Shown here piece by piece: positions 12,101 through 24,455 of a stretch of 64,000 nucleotides of DNA; within the stretch, counting starts at the first letter, position 1; every line of letters starts with the position of its first letter. Origin of the DNA: Paragordius varius (Eukaryota; Nematomorpha). Location: contig OZ176050.1 in the NCBI GenBank assembly GCA_964247055.1, positions 8,370,001 through 8,434,000 of the forward strand. The letters run 5' to 3'. Below the pieces are notes generated by a model that was not told the DNA's origin, did not search any database, and worked only from the letters and a program-made list of their open reading frames with translations. The position numbers and the translations under genes are program-made.

Positions 12101-14122
12101 AATAATATCAGAATGATTTGTAAAAGGGTTTTTGTCAAGGCCCAACCCAAATTTGTCGGATAAATTTTTTAAGGGAGTTGAGGAGTCCTTTAAACCTGTT
12201 TCATCAAAGTTTGCTTTTGCTTTGAGTGAGTCATCAGAATTAAAATTTGTGAGGTTTGTTGGATTGAGCTCTTCATTTAACTTATTTGAAAAGGATAACA
12301 CAGGCTTGTAATTTATGTGCTGTAATGGTAAAGTATTATCTACATACCCTTGTTGCAGTGGAAAATAGGATTTTAAATGATTAAAACCCAAACTGTTTAG
12401 ATTCAAATGGGACAAATAGTCGTTATAAGGATGGCATGATAGGGCAGCATTGATTTGATTTCCATACTCCCCGCCTCTCGCATGAATCGGATTTACCGAG
12501 AATGGGCTACTCAACATGTTTGCCGTGTACGATGTATAATTAGATGGTATTCCAGCGTAATATCCGCTATTGAAATAATCCATATTAGATCCTAGTAAAT
12601 TATCATTATTATTATGATTTGAAATGTTTGAAATGGAAACTGATAAGCCGGATGATTCATTGAGGGGTTGTTGTTGCGCCCCAAACGGTGTATTGTATGG
12701 TAAGCCTCCCATCAAAGAATAACTGCTCCAGGGATATTGGTAATTTCTCATCATTTGAGTGTGAGAGACCGTGTCCTCATCTATTACGCCACTACCATTG
12801 TGACGATTGGGAACAATGACATTTGACTCAATAGCACATCCGCCCACATCATATTTTTCATGGTCAGATAGTAAAAATGGTAATGGTTTGCTGGTATTAA
12901 CATTTTCACACGAGGATGATTGATTAGATCCCACTTCACAACCCGATATGTTGTTGGTGTTATAGTGAGCGGAATTATAAAAGTTTTGATTGCTGTTGTT
13001 ATTATTATATTCAATGCTATTGCTATTATAGCTATTATTATAAGTGCTATTAATGAATGGCCCATTAACATTCGTGCATGCATTAAAGGGTGAAACATTA
13101 GCCAACATGGATGAATTACAGCTTTGACTGTTATTTATATCATCTGAGAGGAGCGGATAGGCCGAATGGGGTGGAATATTGTAAGAATATTTTCGGACAT
13201 GCTGTTCACGGCTATTATTGAATGATGTTTGGGAATCGTGGTGTCTACTACCGTCATCATAATAAAGATTCGTACCACAATTGTTATCATTTTTGTCGGA
13301 GGAACACAGAGGTATATTATGTTGCAACGAAAATTTACGATGATCAAACTTTTTATACGGGATAGCAGTCAAGAATGTGTTGTTGGATTTGCTGCAACTG
13401 GTGATGGTATTGAAAAAAAGATTGGCATTCTCCTGATAAGAGGTGGATGACGATGTGCAAGAGCTGGTAAATGTAGGTAAACTATTTATCACACCATTAT
13501 TGCTGATACAATTTGCGTTTTCATTGCAATAATTCTCGGCATACCTTGCAGCAGTTAAATGATTATTATTCTTACACGTTACATCATTACTTTGCACCAT
13601 TTCTCCGTCCAAATCTATTTTAGTGGCTTGTTTTTCCAACTGCTGTTGGTTAACACTTATCATATCATGGTTTGATGTATTGATAACATTTGTGTAATCA
13701 CTCACATGCATATTATTTACGACGACGGCGCCTTCCTCACACCTTGGATTTGAGAGAGTACCATACTTTGGAATGCCATTTCCATATTTTGTTTTCGAAA
13801 TATCGACATTAATGGTGATATCACCTGGAAACACGGAATAGTTATCATCAAAAACTGTGTCCTTTTTGATAAAAGTGCTGCTATTTTTATTTGGACTTTC
13901 ACAAGTGATAAACTTATAAAATAATTGGCCTCTATCATCGGAATTAACGGAATAATATTTTTCAGATTTTTGGGCTGTATCAATCGAACAATGATCAAGA
14001 ATACATGAGGCATTATCAGCTATGAGTGAATCTGAATAATCTTTCAAATAATTTGATAGCGAATTTCCTGCCACTCCACATCCCGAGGCTATTGTGGAAT
14101 GTTGTTCTATTACCATATTCAT
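9185..14122 (-). CDS. POU domain class III transcription factor, 1645 aa
   Basis: Sequence-specific nuclear DNA-binding protein of the Brn-1/Brn-2/Oct-6/Drifter (POU3) family. Members bind octamer-type sites and control neural, glandular and excretory cell fates in animals. The POU-specific domain spans residues about 1113-1187 ([20 protein letters not shown]...). A class III-type linker ([16 protein letters not shown]) follows, then the homeodomain at about 1201-1260 with the recognition helix [13 protein letters not shown]. Homeodomain position 50 is Cys (C1250), followed by N1251. Both domains are almost identical to those of other POU3 proteins. The roughly 1110-residue N-terminal region is rich in Asn, Ser and Tyr. 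It contains a basic Lys/Ser stretch (about 845-868, nuclear-localisation-like) and an acidic run (about 1081-1095). The C-terminal tail of about 385 residues is also low-complexity. Vertebrate members are about 360-500 aa, so this one is unusually long. It is a single uninterrupted exon, as in many POU3 genes. The start is the first ATG, and AT-rich sequence with stops lies upstream. Confidence 0.96.
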   Translation of the reverse strand: MNMVIEQHSTIASGCGVAGNSLSNYLKDYSDSLIADNASCILDHCSIDTAQKSEKYYSVNSDDRGQLFYKFITCESPNKNSSTFIKKDTVFDDNYSVFPGDITINVDISKTKYGNGIPKYGTLSNPRCEEGAVVVNNMHVSDYTNVINTSNHDMISVNQQQLEKQATKIDLDGEMVQSNDVTCKNNNHLTAARYAENYCNENANCISNNGVINSLPTFTSSCTSSSTSYQENANLFFNTITSCSKSNNTFLTAIPYKKFDHRKFSLQHNIPLCSSDKNDNNCGTNLYYDDGSRHHDSQTSFNNSREQHVRKYSYNIPPHSAYPLLSDDINNSQSCNSSMLANVSPFNACTNVNGPFINSTYNNSYNSNSIEYNNNNSNQNFYNSAHYNTNNISGCEVGSNQSSSCENVNTSKPLPFLLSDHEKYDVGGCAIESNVIVPNRHNGSGVIDEDTVSHTQMMRNYQYPWSSYSLMGGLPYNTPFGAQQQPLNESSGLSVSISNISNHNNNDNLLGSNMDYFNSGYYAGIPSNYTSYTANMLSSPFSVNPIHARGGEYGNQINAALSCHPYNDYLSHLNLNSLGFNHLKSYFPLQQGYVDNTLPLQHINYKPVLSFSNKLNEELNPTNLTNFNSDDSLKAKANFDETGLKDSSTPLKNLSDKFGLGLDKNPFTNHSDIINNNSYNTSYNQSFNKNTVYARYERNAELTYNDDNNKKSLINKSDYYSTNNLYSNQNLHESYYPLSLANYENVPLGINGYLNPVNAYNTSQINDSNPAENGRKQSFSTQICYTQAGQSYVSHTTTDSIGATNYYEQQSSTNLFSKENIYDYVPQDKISPSIKTNEDLPNKTRNKKDTKRSKGSKKSKKSKTTDDHSSSTNFESEQQYAYNDAKSDVLLDANAQNITCSTYSKSTTLGTELVNNSTLKHTSGNNLSPSVPESGVQYNIDNDNNTFQTNLSHSPISTGSYIQRNYESTKYTNPHYHYQSSYNETSPPPITNSLIPTTGTTPNAKTYSAQYDPCISIEQDKQKSFYHYHANHRSPTNCETSMGGYGGQPKDNTAANYEGQNQSQTDLQHQQLLQISSSFRCFNENDDDDCDSDSLDHIPGFGCGGSSASNHPSSDDLEQFAKQFKQRRIKLGFTQADVGLALGTLYGNVFSQTTICRFEALQLSFKNMCKLKPLLTKWLEEADSNSGSPSSIDKIAAQGRKRKKRTSIEISIKGALEHHFIKQPKPSAQEITSLADSLQLEKEVVRVWFCNRRQKEKRMTPPSNCANMGQLNHYASLGSVISLSDDNEMSHNNSYYHSINYDDSLLISGSTDVYRNMNGDHNVNQNTSSSQFDLVHDSCDTKKMFSNDNTSTSTPQISRSSDQTMEICDANPDNNNNYSAAGKKNKDRPSHKNSNDITHSSTHEQRRLDISSADTYGKKKNHHSNIASTDNVDEIVCSTSQPTQMECNIPSSLSKNIYSNNIPSYTYGLLGTHPYLTALPNYGPGGNKIDHITNPSSFNFDVTVKGGENVGHPSLPPFMINHQSEVDPSPTIFPYSTAGIPNASSSGEALFSNYIQAYQPNPFNYTTFLNSHHPGPYEFGVTPVAGTNTNFLMGSNSVVTFNNMIDGFNYNNTINNNDNNKSNIINDVGKTESSTILSGYSSLIQ
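10342..10784 (-). other. POU-specific plus homeodomain coding segment
   Basis: This is the DNA-binding module within the POU gene. It covers the POU-specific domain, a linker of roughly 15 residues and the homeodomain, ending shortly after the conserved KRMTPP. GC content rises sharply here compared with the Asn-rich flanks, which matches strong protein constraint. All the helix-forming and base-contacting residues I can check by memory of the family are present, so the gene looks functional. Confidence 0.95.
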
Positions 14123-15099
14123 AATAATAAATATTATTGAATAAAAAAATTATTGAATAATTAATCAATTTCTGCTATGAACGCTAGTTGTAAAAACAAC
14201 GGTTGTCAAATGATATCTTTTTAGACGATACAAATATTATCACACAATTGAAATTATGTATATCGAAAAAAAATTGATTTTGGTAATTTATGAAAAATAT
14301 AAATTTTAATAAAATGTAAAACTCTTAAACACATATCGCACCAAAGAAGAATTATATACTTTTTATCTTGATCTTTAATTTTCATACATATATATATATA
14401 TGGTGATATTGATACGATACTAAAAATCAAATTTTGATTGACATTTAAATGTTTAAAAATCAAATATTGAATATAGGAGCGTATAAATACGCTAAAGGCA
14501 ATTTTTTTTTAATGTAATATATATATTGTTTAAAAAAATATTTTTTGTCTAAAATTTGTAAAGCAGTTAGTTAGATATAGTTATAGAAAAATAATATATG
14601 ATATGGTATAAATGCTTTTTACGCAAAATTTATATGTATTGTTTTAAAAATGCATTGTTAATCCCATCTTACACTATTATACGTATGGTATGTGACCTGA
14701 AGGGCATATTTTCTTGTTGAAAGTCAAAATTTATAAATGCTGTCTTAACTTCCATTAAATATTTTAATATTACTTATATTCTACTTAAGTTTCCCAATAT
14801 ATTAAACTTGGTATATTAAAATAGACATTTATTTTTGTGAATAATTAAGTTGGTATTTGTGTTGATTAATTTAGCATGACGACAATATTTAAGGTAAAAT
14901 ATATCCATTGAGCAAACTTTTACGCATACAATATGTGTTGGTCAATTTGTTATCTGGAATATATTTTTATGATATTGTATGAAACCCTTTCCCAATTTAA
15001 AGGTGCCTCAACTTTAAATCTAATAATTTGGAGCCCTAATATACCATGTATGTGCTAGTACATTAAACACCTTATCTTACTTAACCATAGTTAGTATAT
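14123..15099. other. Upstream flank of the POU gene
   Basis: AT-rich sequence directly 5' of the POU start codon on the minus strand. It should contain the 5' UTR and perhaps the core promoter, but I cannot assign a TATA box or start site with confidence because TA-rich motifs are everywhere. Nothing else coding is seen. Confidence 0.4.
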
Positions 15100-15390
15100 T
15101 GACAGTCACAGTCCATTAGCATAATTATAAACTTATGCATATTTAAATTACTACACAGACTATGCATAAACTTCCCTTCCTCCATTCTTTGTTCCCCCTT
15201 AATATGCAAATGCTATAAATGTGGTTTTTGCATGTGCATATAACCCAAAAAGTGCAATCCAAATCAAATATGGCGTCGCTTGGTTAGTTATATTTATAAT
15301 AAAATCAATTTAGAGAGACTGGGTAGCCATTCCCTTGCCAATAATGAAAAATTTTATGAAGCATTGAACCCAGCCAGGTAAAGATATTTA
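15100..15390. promoter_or_regulatory. Candidate octamer-rich control region of the POU gene
   Basis: An island of higher-complexity, GC-richer sequence 1.0-1.3 kb upstream of the POU start codon. It contains octamer-like motifs: TATGCATAT (15133-15141), TATGCATA (15161-15168), a perfect ATGCAAAT (15204-15211) and TTTGCATGTGCAT (15227-15239). POU3 proteins bind such sites and family members are known to autoregulate. The sites and complexity are seen directly; the enhancer or promoter role is inferred from position and motif content. Confidence 0.4.
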
Positions 15391-18300
15391 TTATGAAAAT
15401 AAATTAAGAATATGGCAGTTAGAATGAAATATTGCCAAAATAAACATGCGGTCAATACCTTAAAAATATAATTGTCCAAATATCATCAGTTAAAATAGTT
15501 AGATATTTAAGCCAGCCTATATCTGTCAAAACTAGCACACAATAAAGAGATACAAATTACTTTTAAAAGATAATAATTATTTTATTAGTCAATTTTAAAT
15601 AATCATTTGTACTTTTTATTTTGATATTATTTTAAAGTATAAAAAGTCCTATTGTATACCAAGGTGAAAATGGTCAAGCGTCACGTTAGATGGTACTCAA
15701 AATATTAAAAGTTTATTTTAATCACTACACATATAAAACACACGCAGATTACATAAAAATATAAAATTCAGGTAGGAGGATGCCTTAATAAAATAATATA
15801 ATATTTTTGCACCAAAAATCATACGTAACGTCAAAAAAAGAGGGTATAAATTTGTAAAAATGTGATAGGAAATAGAGATTATCTATTTCATATATATTTA
15901 TATTTAGGTATAGATAGTATAATAAGATTATAGTTGCAATAACGCAGAAACAATTGTTTTGCGGTATTTATAATACGTACGTACTTACATTTGACACTTT
16001 TCAAACCAACCATACACATATTCATATTTTTTCGCCTTTGCGGTGTGTGTATTTGTACTAAATTAGAAGGTAAAGATATGTGTCAAGGTGTTTTCTAATT
16101 AAGTATTAAATTATATTTTCATTTGTGATTTATTTATGTAATGATATAACTGCAAATGAAACATAAAAGGATTTATATATGGATGAACTTTGACTTTTTA
16201 TTAGTATACATGTATTATTGGATTGGGAAGTATAGAATGCGACAAAGTCGCACAAATTAACGTGTACAAAAAAAATTGTCGTCAATCAAAAGAAACGGTG
16301 TTGTTTTGTAATTGATATGGGAGAATCAACTTTTTAAAATCAGATTAAAAATATCGTAATATAAGCTATCGATTGTATCTTGCCGACAAAGAAATAAAAA
16401 ATCAGAGAAAATATACCCATCACTATACAACTTTCTTTCGTTTTCAAATGCACATCAAAAATTATATACCTGTTAATCTTAACTTCCATTCAAACAAATC
16501 AATATAAATAAAAAATTACGATTCTTGACAACAAACACAAATACGGTAATAGTATTTTTTTAATTGGTCAAAAGAAGTTAAGAGAACTTAATAGATTAAT
16601 TTAAAACAAAATCAATTTTTAATTTCGATTGCCGGCCCTAAGGTACAGAGGTTATAATCAAATAAAAATTTTTTATTTCAAATTAATATATTAAATCATC
16701 AAAAATTGGTGCAAAAATTCAACTACTTTACATCCAAAAAGTAATTTATAATTGTTATTTTGTCATTTAAATATCATCTATCTAACGCTTTATAAATATT
16801 TTAAGACAGGGATTTAAAATGTATCTCAACTAATATCAGCCCAGATAATTCTTAGCTTAACATGTAATAGTAAAAATCCTCATGAATTTTAAATTTACTT
16901 TGAATAAGATTAAATAAAAACCGTTCGAAATTTGTAATTGGCAATTTATTTTGCCCTTAAAAAAGAACCATTTCCATTTTGATAAAAGTTAATAATATAT
17001 ATACATATAAATTATTCCAAGTTTGTTTTTCATTTTCAATGTACCTACCTGTTCTCTTAATAAGATAATAATTTATCATTTCCTATATAATTAATGTAAA
17101 AAACGACTTAAATTTACCCAAAAAAATCATAAAAAACTAATAATGATCGATTTGGTGTGTGAATTATGCTAATTTACTACATTTTTTTAAAAAAAGGTAA
17201 AAAAAATTTATTCAAAAATAAAAGTTATAAAAATAAATTTATTCAAGAGTTTAAAATTGAGTACAACTCAAAAAACTAATCGAATTAAAAAGATGATCGT
17301 TCTCTCTCTACCTGTATAATTATCAAAGCAAACTATATTAATAAATGATTTTTTTTCTTCGTATTGTCGGTAAATTATACAGCATATATATATTTCAAAA
17401 GCCTAATATAAACCACAAATTTATGTTTTTAAAGGTGATAGTGATAGATAGATAGATAGATTTTGTGAATATATAATTTCTTTTCTTCTCTTTCGATGAA
17501 AACCTTCCATTCCCAACATAATTAATACTGCTTAAAAGTTTTATTTAAAACAATATTTTCTACAACTAGTTTTATTTTTAGGATAAATTAGCATTTTTAA
17601 ATCTCATTAATGAGCTCTGAGCTCTTCTGAACTCAAATATTTTTTTCCATCATTTAATATTATTAGAAAAGAAAACAACTTCCAATAGTCATCGCTGGTA
17701 TAGTTTTTAGTATAATACAAATCAACAAACCTAAAATTAATTTACATAAATTTTTTTGAAAAATGAATCATTGATAATAATACTTTTTAAAAAATCCATA
17801 AAAATATAAAATTATTAAACTCCAACTTCAATCAATCAAATAAACATATCCATTTTTGTAAAAGAATGACCTCTTTATGGATATCGCTGGCGTCAAGTTA
17901 AAACATAAATAATAATGATATTGTTTTATAATTTAATTTTTTCTTTTATTTTTTTGGGCAGCATTTTTCGAGGACTCCACAAAATAAAATTAAATTTTAT
18001 TCTGATTTTTTGCATAAATATATTTTTATGGTTTTTCAGCCAAAAACAAACGATAGTTTTTAAAAGTAAAAAATATTTGCCTAGTCAATAGTTTTTCTGC
18101 AAGTAAGAGGTTCCGGTATTTTACGATTAATGCATTGATAACAATTTCCTTCTTGAACAAAAAAATATAATTGTATCGCGAAAACCTAAAATTATATCAG
18201 ATTTGTTTTAAATACTTCGTCAAAAATCAAACATGAATACATAGTTGGTCTGTACAATTGTAATTCCAATTCTTAACATCAAAATGTTAAACGATCGAGT

Positions 18301-19490
18301 TTTCTAAAAATTGTAAAATCCCCTAATCAAAAAATTAATTGATGACACCTTAAATTATTAGGTTTACAAATCCCTATTACGGGTATCAATTGCAGTGACC
18401 GGTTCATAAATTTTCATGTACCTTTCGAGATAAGTTGAAACAGAACTTTTTAATCCTTTATAAAGCACACTACTTAAATTATGAACATTTTGATTATAGC
18501 AAAACAAACACTAGTGTGCCACTAAATTAGCCACCGATATGTGTCGAAACCCCAAAAAAGTGGTATTAAAAAAAGTTATATTCTACTTACATGAAATTTC
18601 GTGGGTATATCTTTTTCAGTTTAACATCTAGTTCGGGTTGTTTTACTCTTCAAATTAATGCTATAACAATCTTCAAATTTAATTAGTGAGCACAACTTAT
18701 CTTTCAACAAAATATTTACATTTAACAATTATACAATTATGGAAAAAAATTAAAGCGTTGACAGTTTTATCAGCCATAAAAATGCAACATCTTACAAAAA
18801 TGTACATTTATATATGATAAAAGGCTTGTGGCTATAATTAGCCTTACTTACTTTTCAACCAACACCTAAAAGCTTGTTCCACACAATGCTCCATAAATTA
18901 TTTTATTATATATTTTATATTATTTCTTAATTAATGGTTTGTTAGTGGTGGCAGTTAAACACAAGACAAGGCAAGCGATGATAAGAAAAAAATTAATTAA
19001 ATTTGCCACACGCGTTAAAATATCTGTCTCAATTAGAGCAAAAACTTGAGACTAACCTTGCTAACCATTTCGCTCTCTCTCTCTAAACGAAAAATCGATG
19101 AATTTGGGTCTTTTATTGATGTTAAAAAAACACTAAAAATTAAACAATTGTATGGATTGTAGAGTTCTTAGCTCTAAAAAATTCATATAATCAAAATTAT
19201 GTAATCTAAAGTTTGTGAATTGAAAATCAAATTAAAATTCAATCTTTTTACAGTATCTTTAAAAAACAAAACACACGTAAACAATTATGAGCTAGTATGT
19301 TATTAATGTCATGAGGGAACCATACACTTTATGAAAGTCTAAACAAAAGATGTAAATTATTTAGAATTTCAGAATATGTTATGCATCTCATCTTCTATTC
19401 AAATATTTAAAAATGAATGATAGATAATAATCTAAAATAATGAAAATATTGAAAATACTAATATATGCAATATGCAATGTAAAATGTAGT

Positions 19491-19505
19491 CCCCCCCCCC
19501 CCCCC
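19491..19505. repeat. Poly-C homopolymer (15 C)
   Basis: Fifteen consecutive C residues in otherwise very AT-rich DNA. A run of 9 C also occurs at 36412-36420. Length may be uncertain because homopolymers are error-prone in sequencing. Confidence 0.9.
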
Positions 19506-22067
19506 AGAGAATAATTGTAATTAACTAGAAAAAAGTAAATTATTATAAGTTTTTGTTAGTTAGTTTGTTTGCGCATGTAAAAAGGCACAACAATATCCAA
19601 AAAAAGAGTATCATCTCAACATTAGCTGGAATGGGAATAGTAAATAAAAATGGCTGAAAAATGCATTAATCATATGAAAATATCAAAATTTTATATACTA
19701 AAAATACTCTATATGTATAGATAGATATTTGGTTGTTTTAATATACATATCATGTCTAAAATTATCTAACACCAAATCTTCAAATATGTTATACTTTTTG
19801 GTTATTAATGGGTTGACCAAAATAGAAATATCAAAGACCCCAATATAAAAAAGGTTATTTTATCAGGAAAGCGAAATTGAATAGATAAATTTTGGGGTTG
19901 GTTTCATCAAATACCATTTTTTACGCATATAAACCTTAACTTCGTCAAAAAAATTCTGAAATTTAACTATTTCTTATTCATCATAGATAGGATCCCAAAC
20001 TAGATTAATTAGCACATATAATTTTTAAAACTCATGTTTTCTTGCAAATTAAATATATTATTTAGACTCCTCCAAAGAAAAAACTCAACTATCCCCTCCT
20101 TTTCTTTCAAAAAAAAGACACGAAAAAGGAATAAAAGTTAATTAGGTCTTTTATGAAAACTACTGGCTTCATATTTTGGCTAAAACTCAATGAATTTTCA
20201 TCTTTACTAGACACCGTTTAAGCAAATTTTTTTTCCACAAAGAATATTATTAATTTTATTGTAATCATTTAGTAAATTAAAAATTATTGAAATTGAATTA
20301 AATAATAAAAAACAGATTAAACACTATAATCGTTAAGTATAAAATACAAATTAATTATTAGCACACTTTCGATAAATTTGCAAAAAAAGTCTGAAGCAGT
20401 TTTTGGATTTATTGCTTCCAAATAAAATAATTTTACTAGATATCAAAACTAAAATGAAAATTTTAAATATTACTTTTTTAAAAAATGAACACTAAAACTC
20501 AACTTCTTTTAAAATCAAAATATAAAAATTATACCACAAAAATCCTATTTGTTCCGCAATAAATATACAAATTTATCAACCTAATTTTAATCTGATAGTT
20601 TGCATAATAAATTTTTGTGTTATAGAAACAAATACTATATGCCAAATTACATTTTCCACCATCATATTTTATTTATTGCCATTCTTCATTCAAACAAATA
20701 CCAAAATATATTATGTTTCTCCCATTTTGGCTAAATTTGTGCAAAAAAAATATTTTATTAATATTAATTTTTACTCCAAAAATGCAATAAATAAGAGAAT
20801 TCGTGACTTTTATGTTTAAACTTTAATTATTTTATGTAAATGTGTTGTCCTCTTCTAGTTTCTTTAGGCTTGTTTTTATTATTATTAATATTATTATTAT
20901 ACAAATGATAAAATTTGGATATATAAATATATATATATATATATATAGTTCTATGCGTTGTACACAGGTTTTATTGGTTTTAAGGGAATTTCAATTGGTA
21001 AATTTTATAATGGTCTAAGCATTCACCAACTAAAGTTCCCTGATAACCAATATTATATGTTCTTTATTTTAGAATGCCTTATATAAGTAAGTATATACAT
21101 AAAGTTTAGTTGGTATAAGTATAAGAATGGTAATCGTATGTAAAAATGGCTAAATATTCAAAATATTCAATATTATTATTTTTATTATTGAAAATAAGAG
21201 AAAGAGATCCCTGGAAACATTTCTAATAGCTAAGCTTGGTGAGATAAAAAACAAGTTTTTTACAATTTAAATAGATTAATTTATATTTGAATACAGAAAA
21301 ACAAAGTATCATCAAAAGAAACGTTTATGGAAAAACCAATTTTTGAATGAATGCATATTTGATTTATTAATGTCTCCAATTGTTTTGCATAAAAATATCC
21401 AATAATATAACAAACACAATATAAACCCTCTGAATTTCTTCTGTGCAATTATACCTTCTATAAATGAATATAAAAAATTTAAATTTCCAAAATTTACAAA
21501 AAAATTTACAAAGTAGTGTTAATTTTTAACTATAGAGGAAAAAAGACGTTATATGCCAAATTATAGGAATACATTTATCAGGCACACCAAATAGATAAAA
21601 TTATAGAGTTTGACTAAGATAGCTAAAAATTATATTGACATTACCTCAAGTAATACCTCGCATTTTGATATCAAACAGTTCCAGGCGAGGTAACGCCACA
21701 TTTTGCAGAATTAATAGTATAAAAAATTTCATTAAACTTTGTGACTTATATGAGATGGTAAAAAATGTTGTTTGTGATCCAAAATTAAATATGGGTATAC
21801 CAACGGATTCAAGAAAAACGAATTCGTATTTTCAGCGATGTGATTGAAAAATGTTCAAATTGCTTTTTAGCGAGACAAATGTTATTATAGGTGAAAAAAT
21901 ATCAAAAAAGTTGAATATAAAAATGTTTTTTATGTTTATCCCATTATGGTAAGATAGATAATTATGCGCTCCAACAAATTAGCCTTAGTTAGTTTTTTTG
22001 TCTTATTCTGGTATAATAAAAATTCATAAAACCTTTCCTCCATTCTCATATCTACTTACATGTATAG

Positions 22068-22104
<37 letters not shown>

Positions 22105-24415
22105 TCCAAAATTCTTTTGAACCACATCGTCTTCATCTTACCTAATCTATATTCCAACTTGCTTCTAACATATGTGTGGAGTTTTCAAATATATTTGTGC
22201 GGATATCATTTGTGATATATTTTTATATTGTATAACAAATTTGGCCTATTTATTTATATAAGCATTTATGTATAGCTAAATCTTATAGAGGGCAATAGAA
22301 TACTAATATCTACAAAATATTTTATAACCTTATAACAATTTTTTTTACAATTAAATAAATATTTCTTTTGCTAAGAAAACGTTTGGGCATATTTTCCGTT
22401 TGCTCATTCCAACACGAATCTACTTAAAAATATCAAGGGAGCAATCAATTGAAAAATATCTCATAAAATTTCTTTTAAACTCGGCTGGCAACAATTTTTT
22501 AAATTAAAAATATTTTTTATTAAAAAACACTGATTCAAATATTCCAGTAAGATTTAGTATCAGGGGCAATGGTTTTATAAAGTTATCAAACCCTAAAGTA
22601 ACACTTATTACTTGTATCATTTCTTTAAATGTAATGTTATTATTATTATTAAAAAGAAAAGATATTGTACCTCGTAGTTTAACATGACAAGAATTTCCCT
22701 TACAAAAGTCAAACAATATGAATCCAATTTTACCTGATAGTTATAAGGAATTTTTTGTTAGGATCATCTTTGTTCAAATATATTTTAATAAAAAAAGTTT
22801 TCACGGTGGTTTATTAAACCATTCTTCTGTTGGTTGACTACTAATTCCCATAATATAATAATACAAATAACTGGCATCATGAATCCACATTAATCTTTTT
22901 ACAGTATCAAATATATAATTATTAAGATATGTTTCCACCATTTTGAAATTATAGGAACAACTATTTTAAATTCTCAAATATTTGATAGGAGGGCCTTGAT
23001 TCAAAGTATTTTTGGGGTTTAAAACGGAAATTAAAACATAAAAATGGGTTGTGTGTGCAGATACAGTCAAAAATATATAAATGATAAAAAATTTTAAATT
23101 TTAAGAGATTTCTTCCTCCAAACAAAAAAATAAATGTTAATTTGCATAAAATTATAATAAAATGGAATGTTAAGCAGCCTATTTATTATTATCATTTATT
23201 CTGAATATTTTTATACATATTATAAACACCAAAAAAATTTAACTAAAAATATTTTTTTACATTACCATTATTATGCAAAACGACAATTTTGTGCATATTA
23301 TTAATAAAAATAATTATATATATTTTATATGATGTGTGCGCGATTTTTGCATGAATATTTATAAATGCAAATTTTTGCTGTTTTAAATTTTCAAACACAA
23401 CCATTTGCACTTCTCTGCGGTTTTTTCTTAATATGTAATGTATATATTGATAGCATTTTAATTAAATTATTATAGTTAATTATATTTACCAATTTTTTAA
23501 TTAACATGTCGATAAATTATATATGGGAAAATATTTTTACTGCAACGGTTTAAAGGTTTCGCGTTTTTATCAGCCAATAAATATATAATTTAGTCAAAAT
23601 AAGTAGAAGAAGGATAATCTTATTAGAGCGCTGCAAAAATTAAATATGAAAAACAAATTATATTGTATTTTGAATCCAAAAAACCATGTCAGCTAAATAT
23701 AGGAGATCATCAAGTCTGCCTCACCAAGTCAAATTAATTTTTATGTTTTTGCAAATATATTTTGATTATTTCTCTTCCCTTTTATTACAAGTTTAAACTA
23801 ACTATTTATATTAATTATATTTTGGCCCATTGCTAATCTCCTTAGTAATTAATATTTTTAAATAAAAATATATATAAACCGTTTTAAGGCCAGGTAGTAA
23901 TCTGGTAAAATCTAATTGTCTAAGCCGCTAAGTGGTAATTTTGGCCACAAATTGCAACTGAGTTTAGCTAGTTAAAAACGAAGCGGGCTATCGAATGATT
24001 ACATAAAAATGACAATTTTATGCAGTCAGTGTCTGTTGGGTCTTAAGGATGCCCAACATGGGCGTTTTAGAAATAATTAAATATCTCATTTTAGACTGCA
24101 TGTAGGTAAGGAGTCATCATTACCATTTTCTTTATTGGTTTATTCATAAATTATTACTAATGTGGTTTTCTAAGTAGTAGCAGCTATACACTTTTTTGAG
24201 AATAGTGTGTGTGTGTGTTTGTGAGCTGTGCATATCATTTGAATATTAAATAATGTAATCTAATGTTCTTTTATTTTTATTATTGTTATTGTTATTACAA
24301 TATTTATTACATATATTATTATATGTTGGTTGGTTGGTTCTCTTCATTAGTCAAATATGCAAAACCACAACCATATATCAGAATAAGAGCGAATGGCTGG
24401 ATGATAGTTACGAAA

Positions 24416-24455
24416 TTTGAATAAAATTTGAATAAAATTAGAATAAATTTGAATA
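24416..24455. repeat. Short tandem repeat of about 11 bp
   Basis: Four imperfect copies of a TTTGAATAAAA-like unit in direct succession. Confidence 0.75.

Noticed and set aside
9565-13450. Several open frames on both strands within the POU gene
   Set aside because: They are out-of-frame shadows of the long, low-complexity POU reading frame and show no independent motif.
18540-18640. Minus-strand ATGTAAGT with a downstream ACTTTTTTGG, like a spliced-leader RNA gene
   Set aside because: The Sm-like site is imperfect, no stable stem-loops or tandem copies are visible, and such short motifs arise easily in AT-rich DNA.
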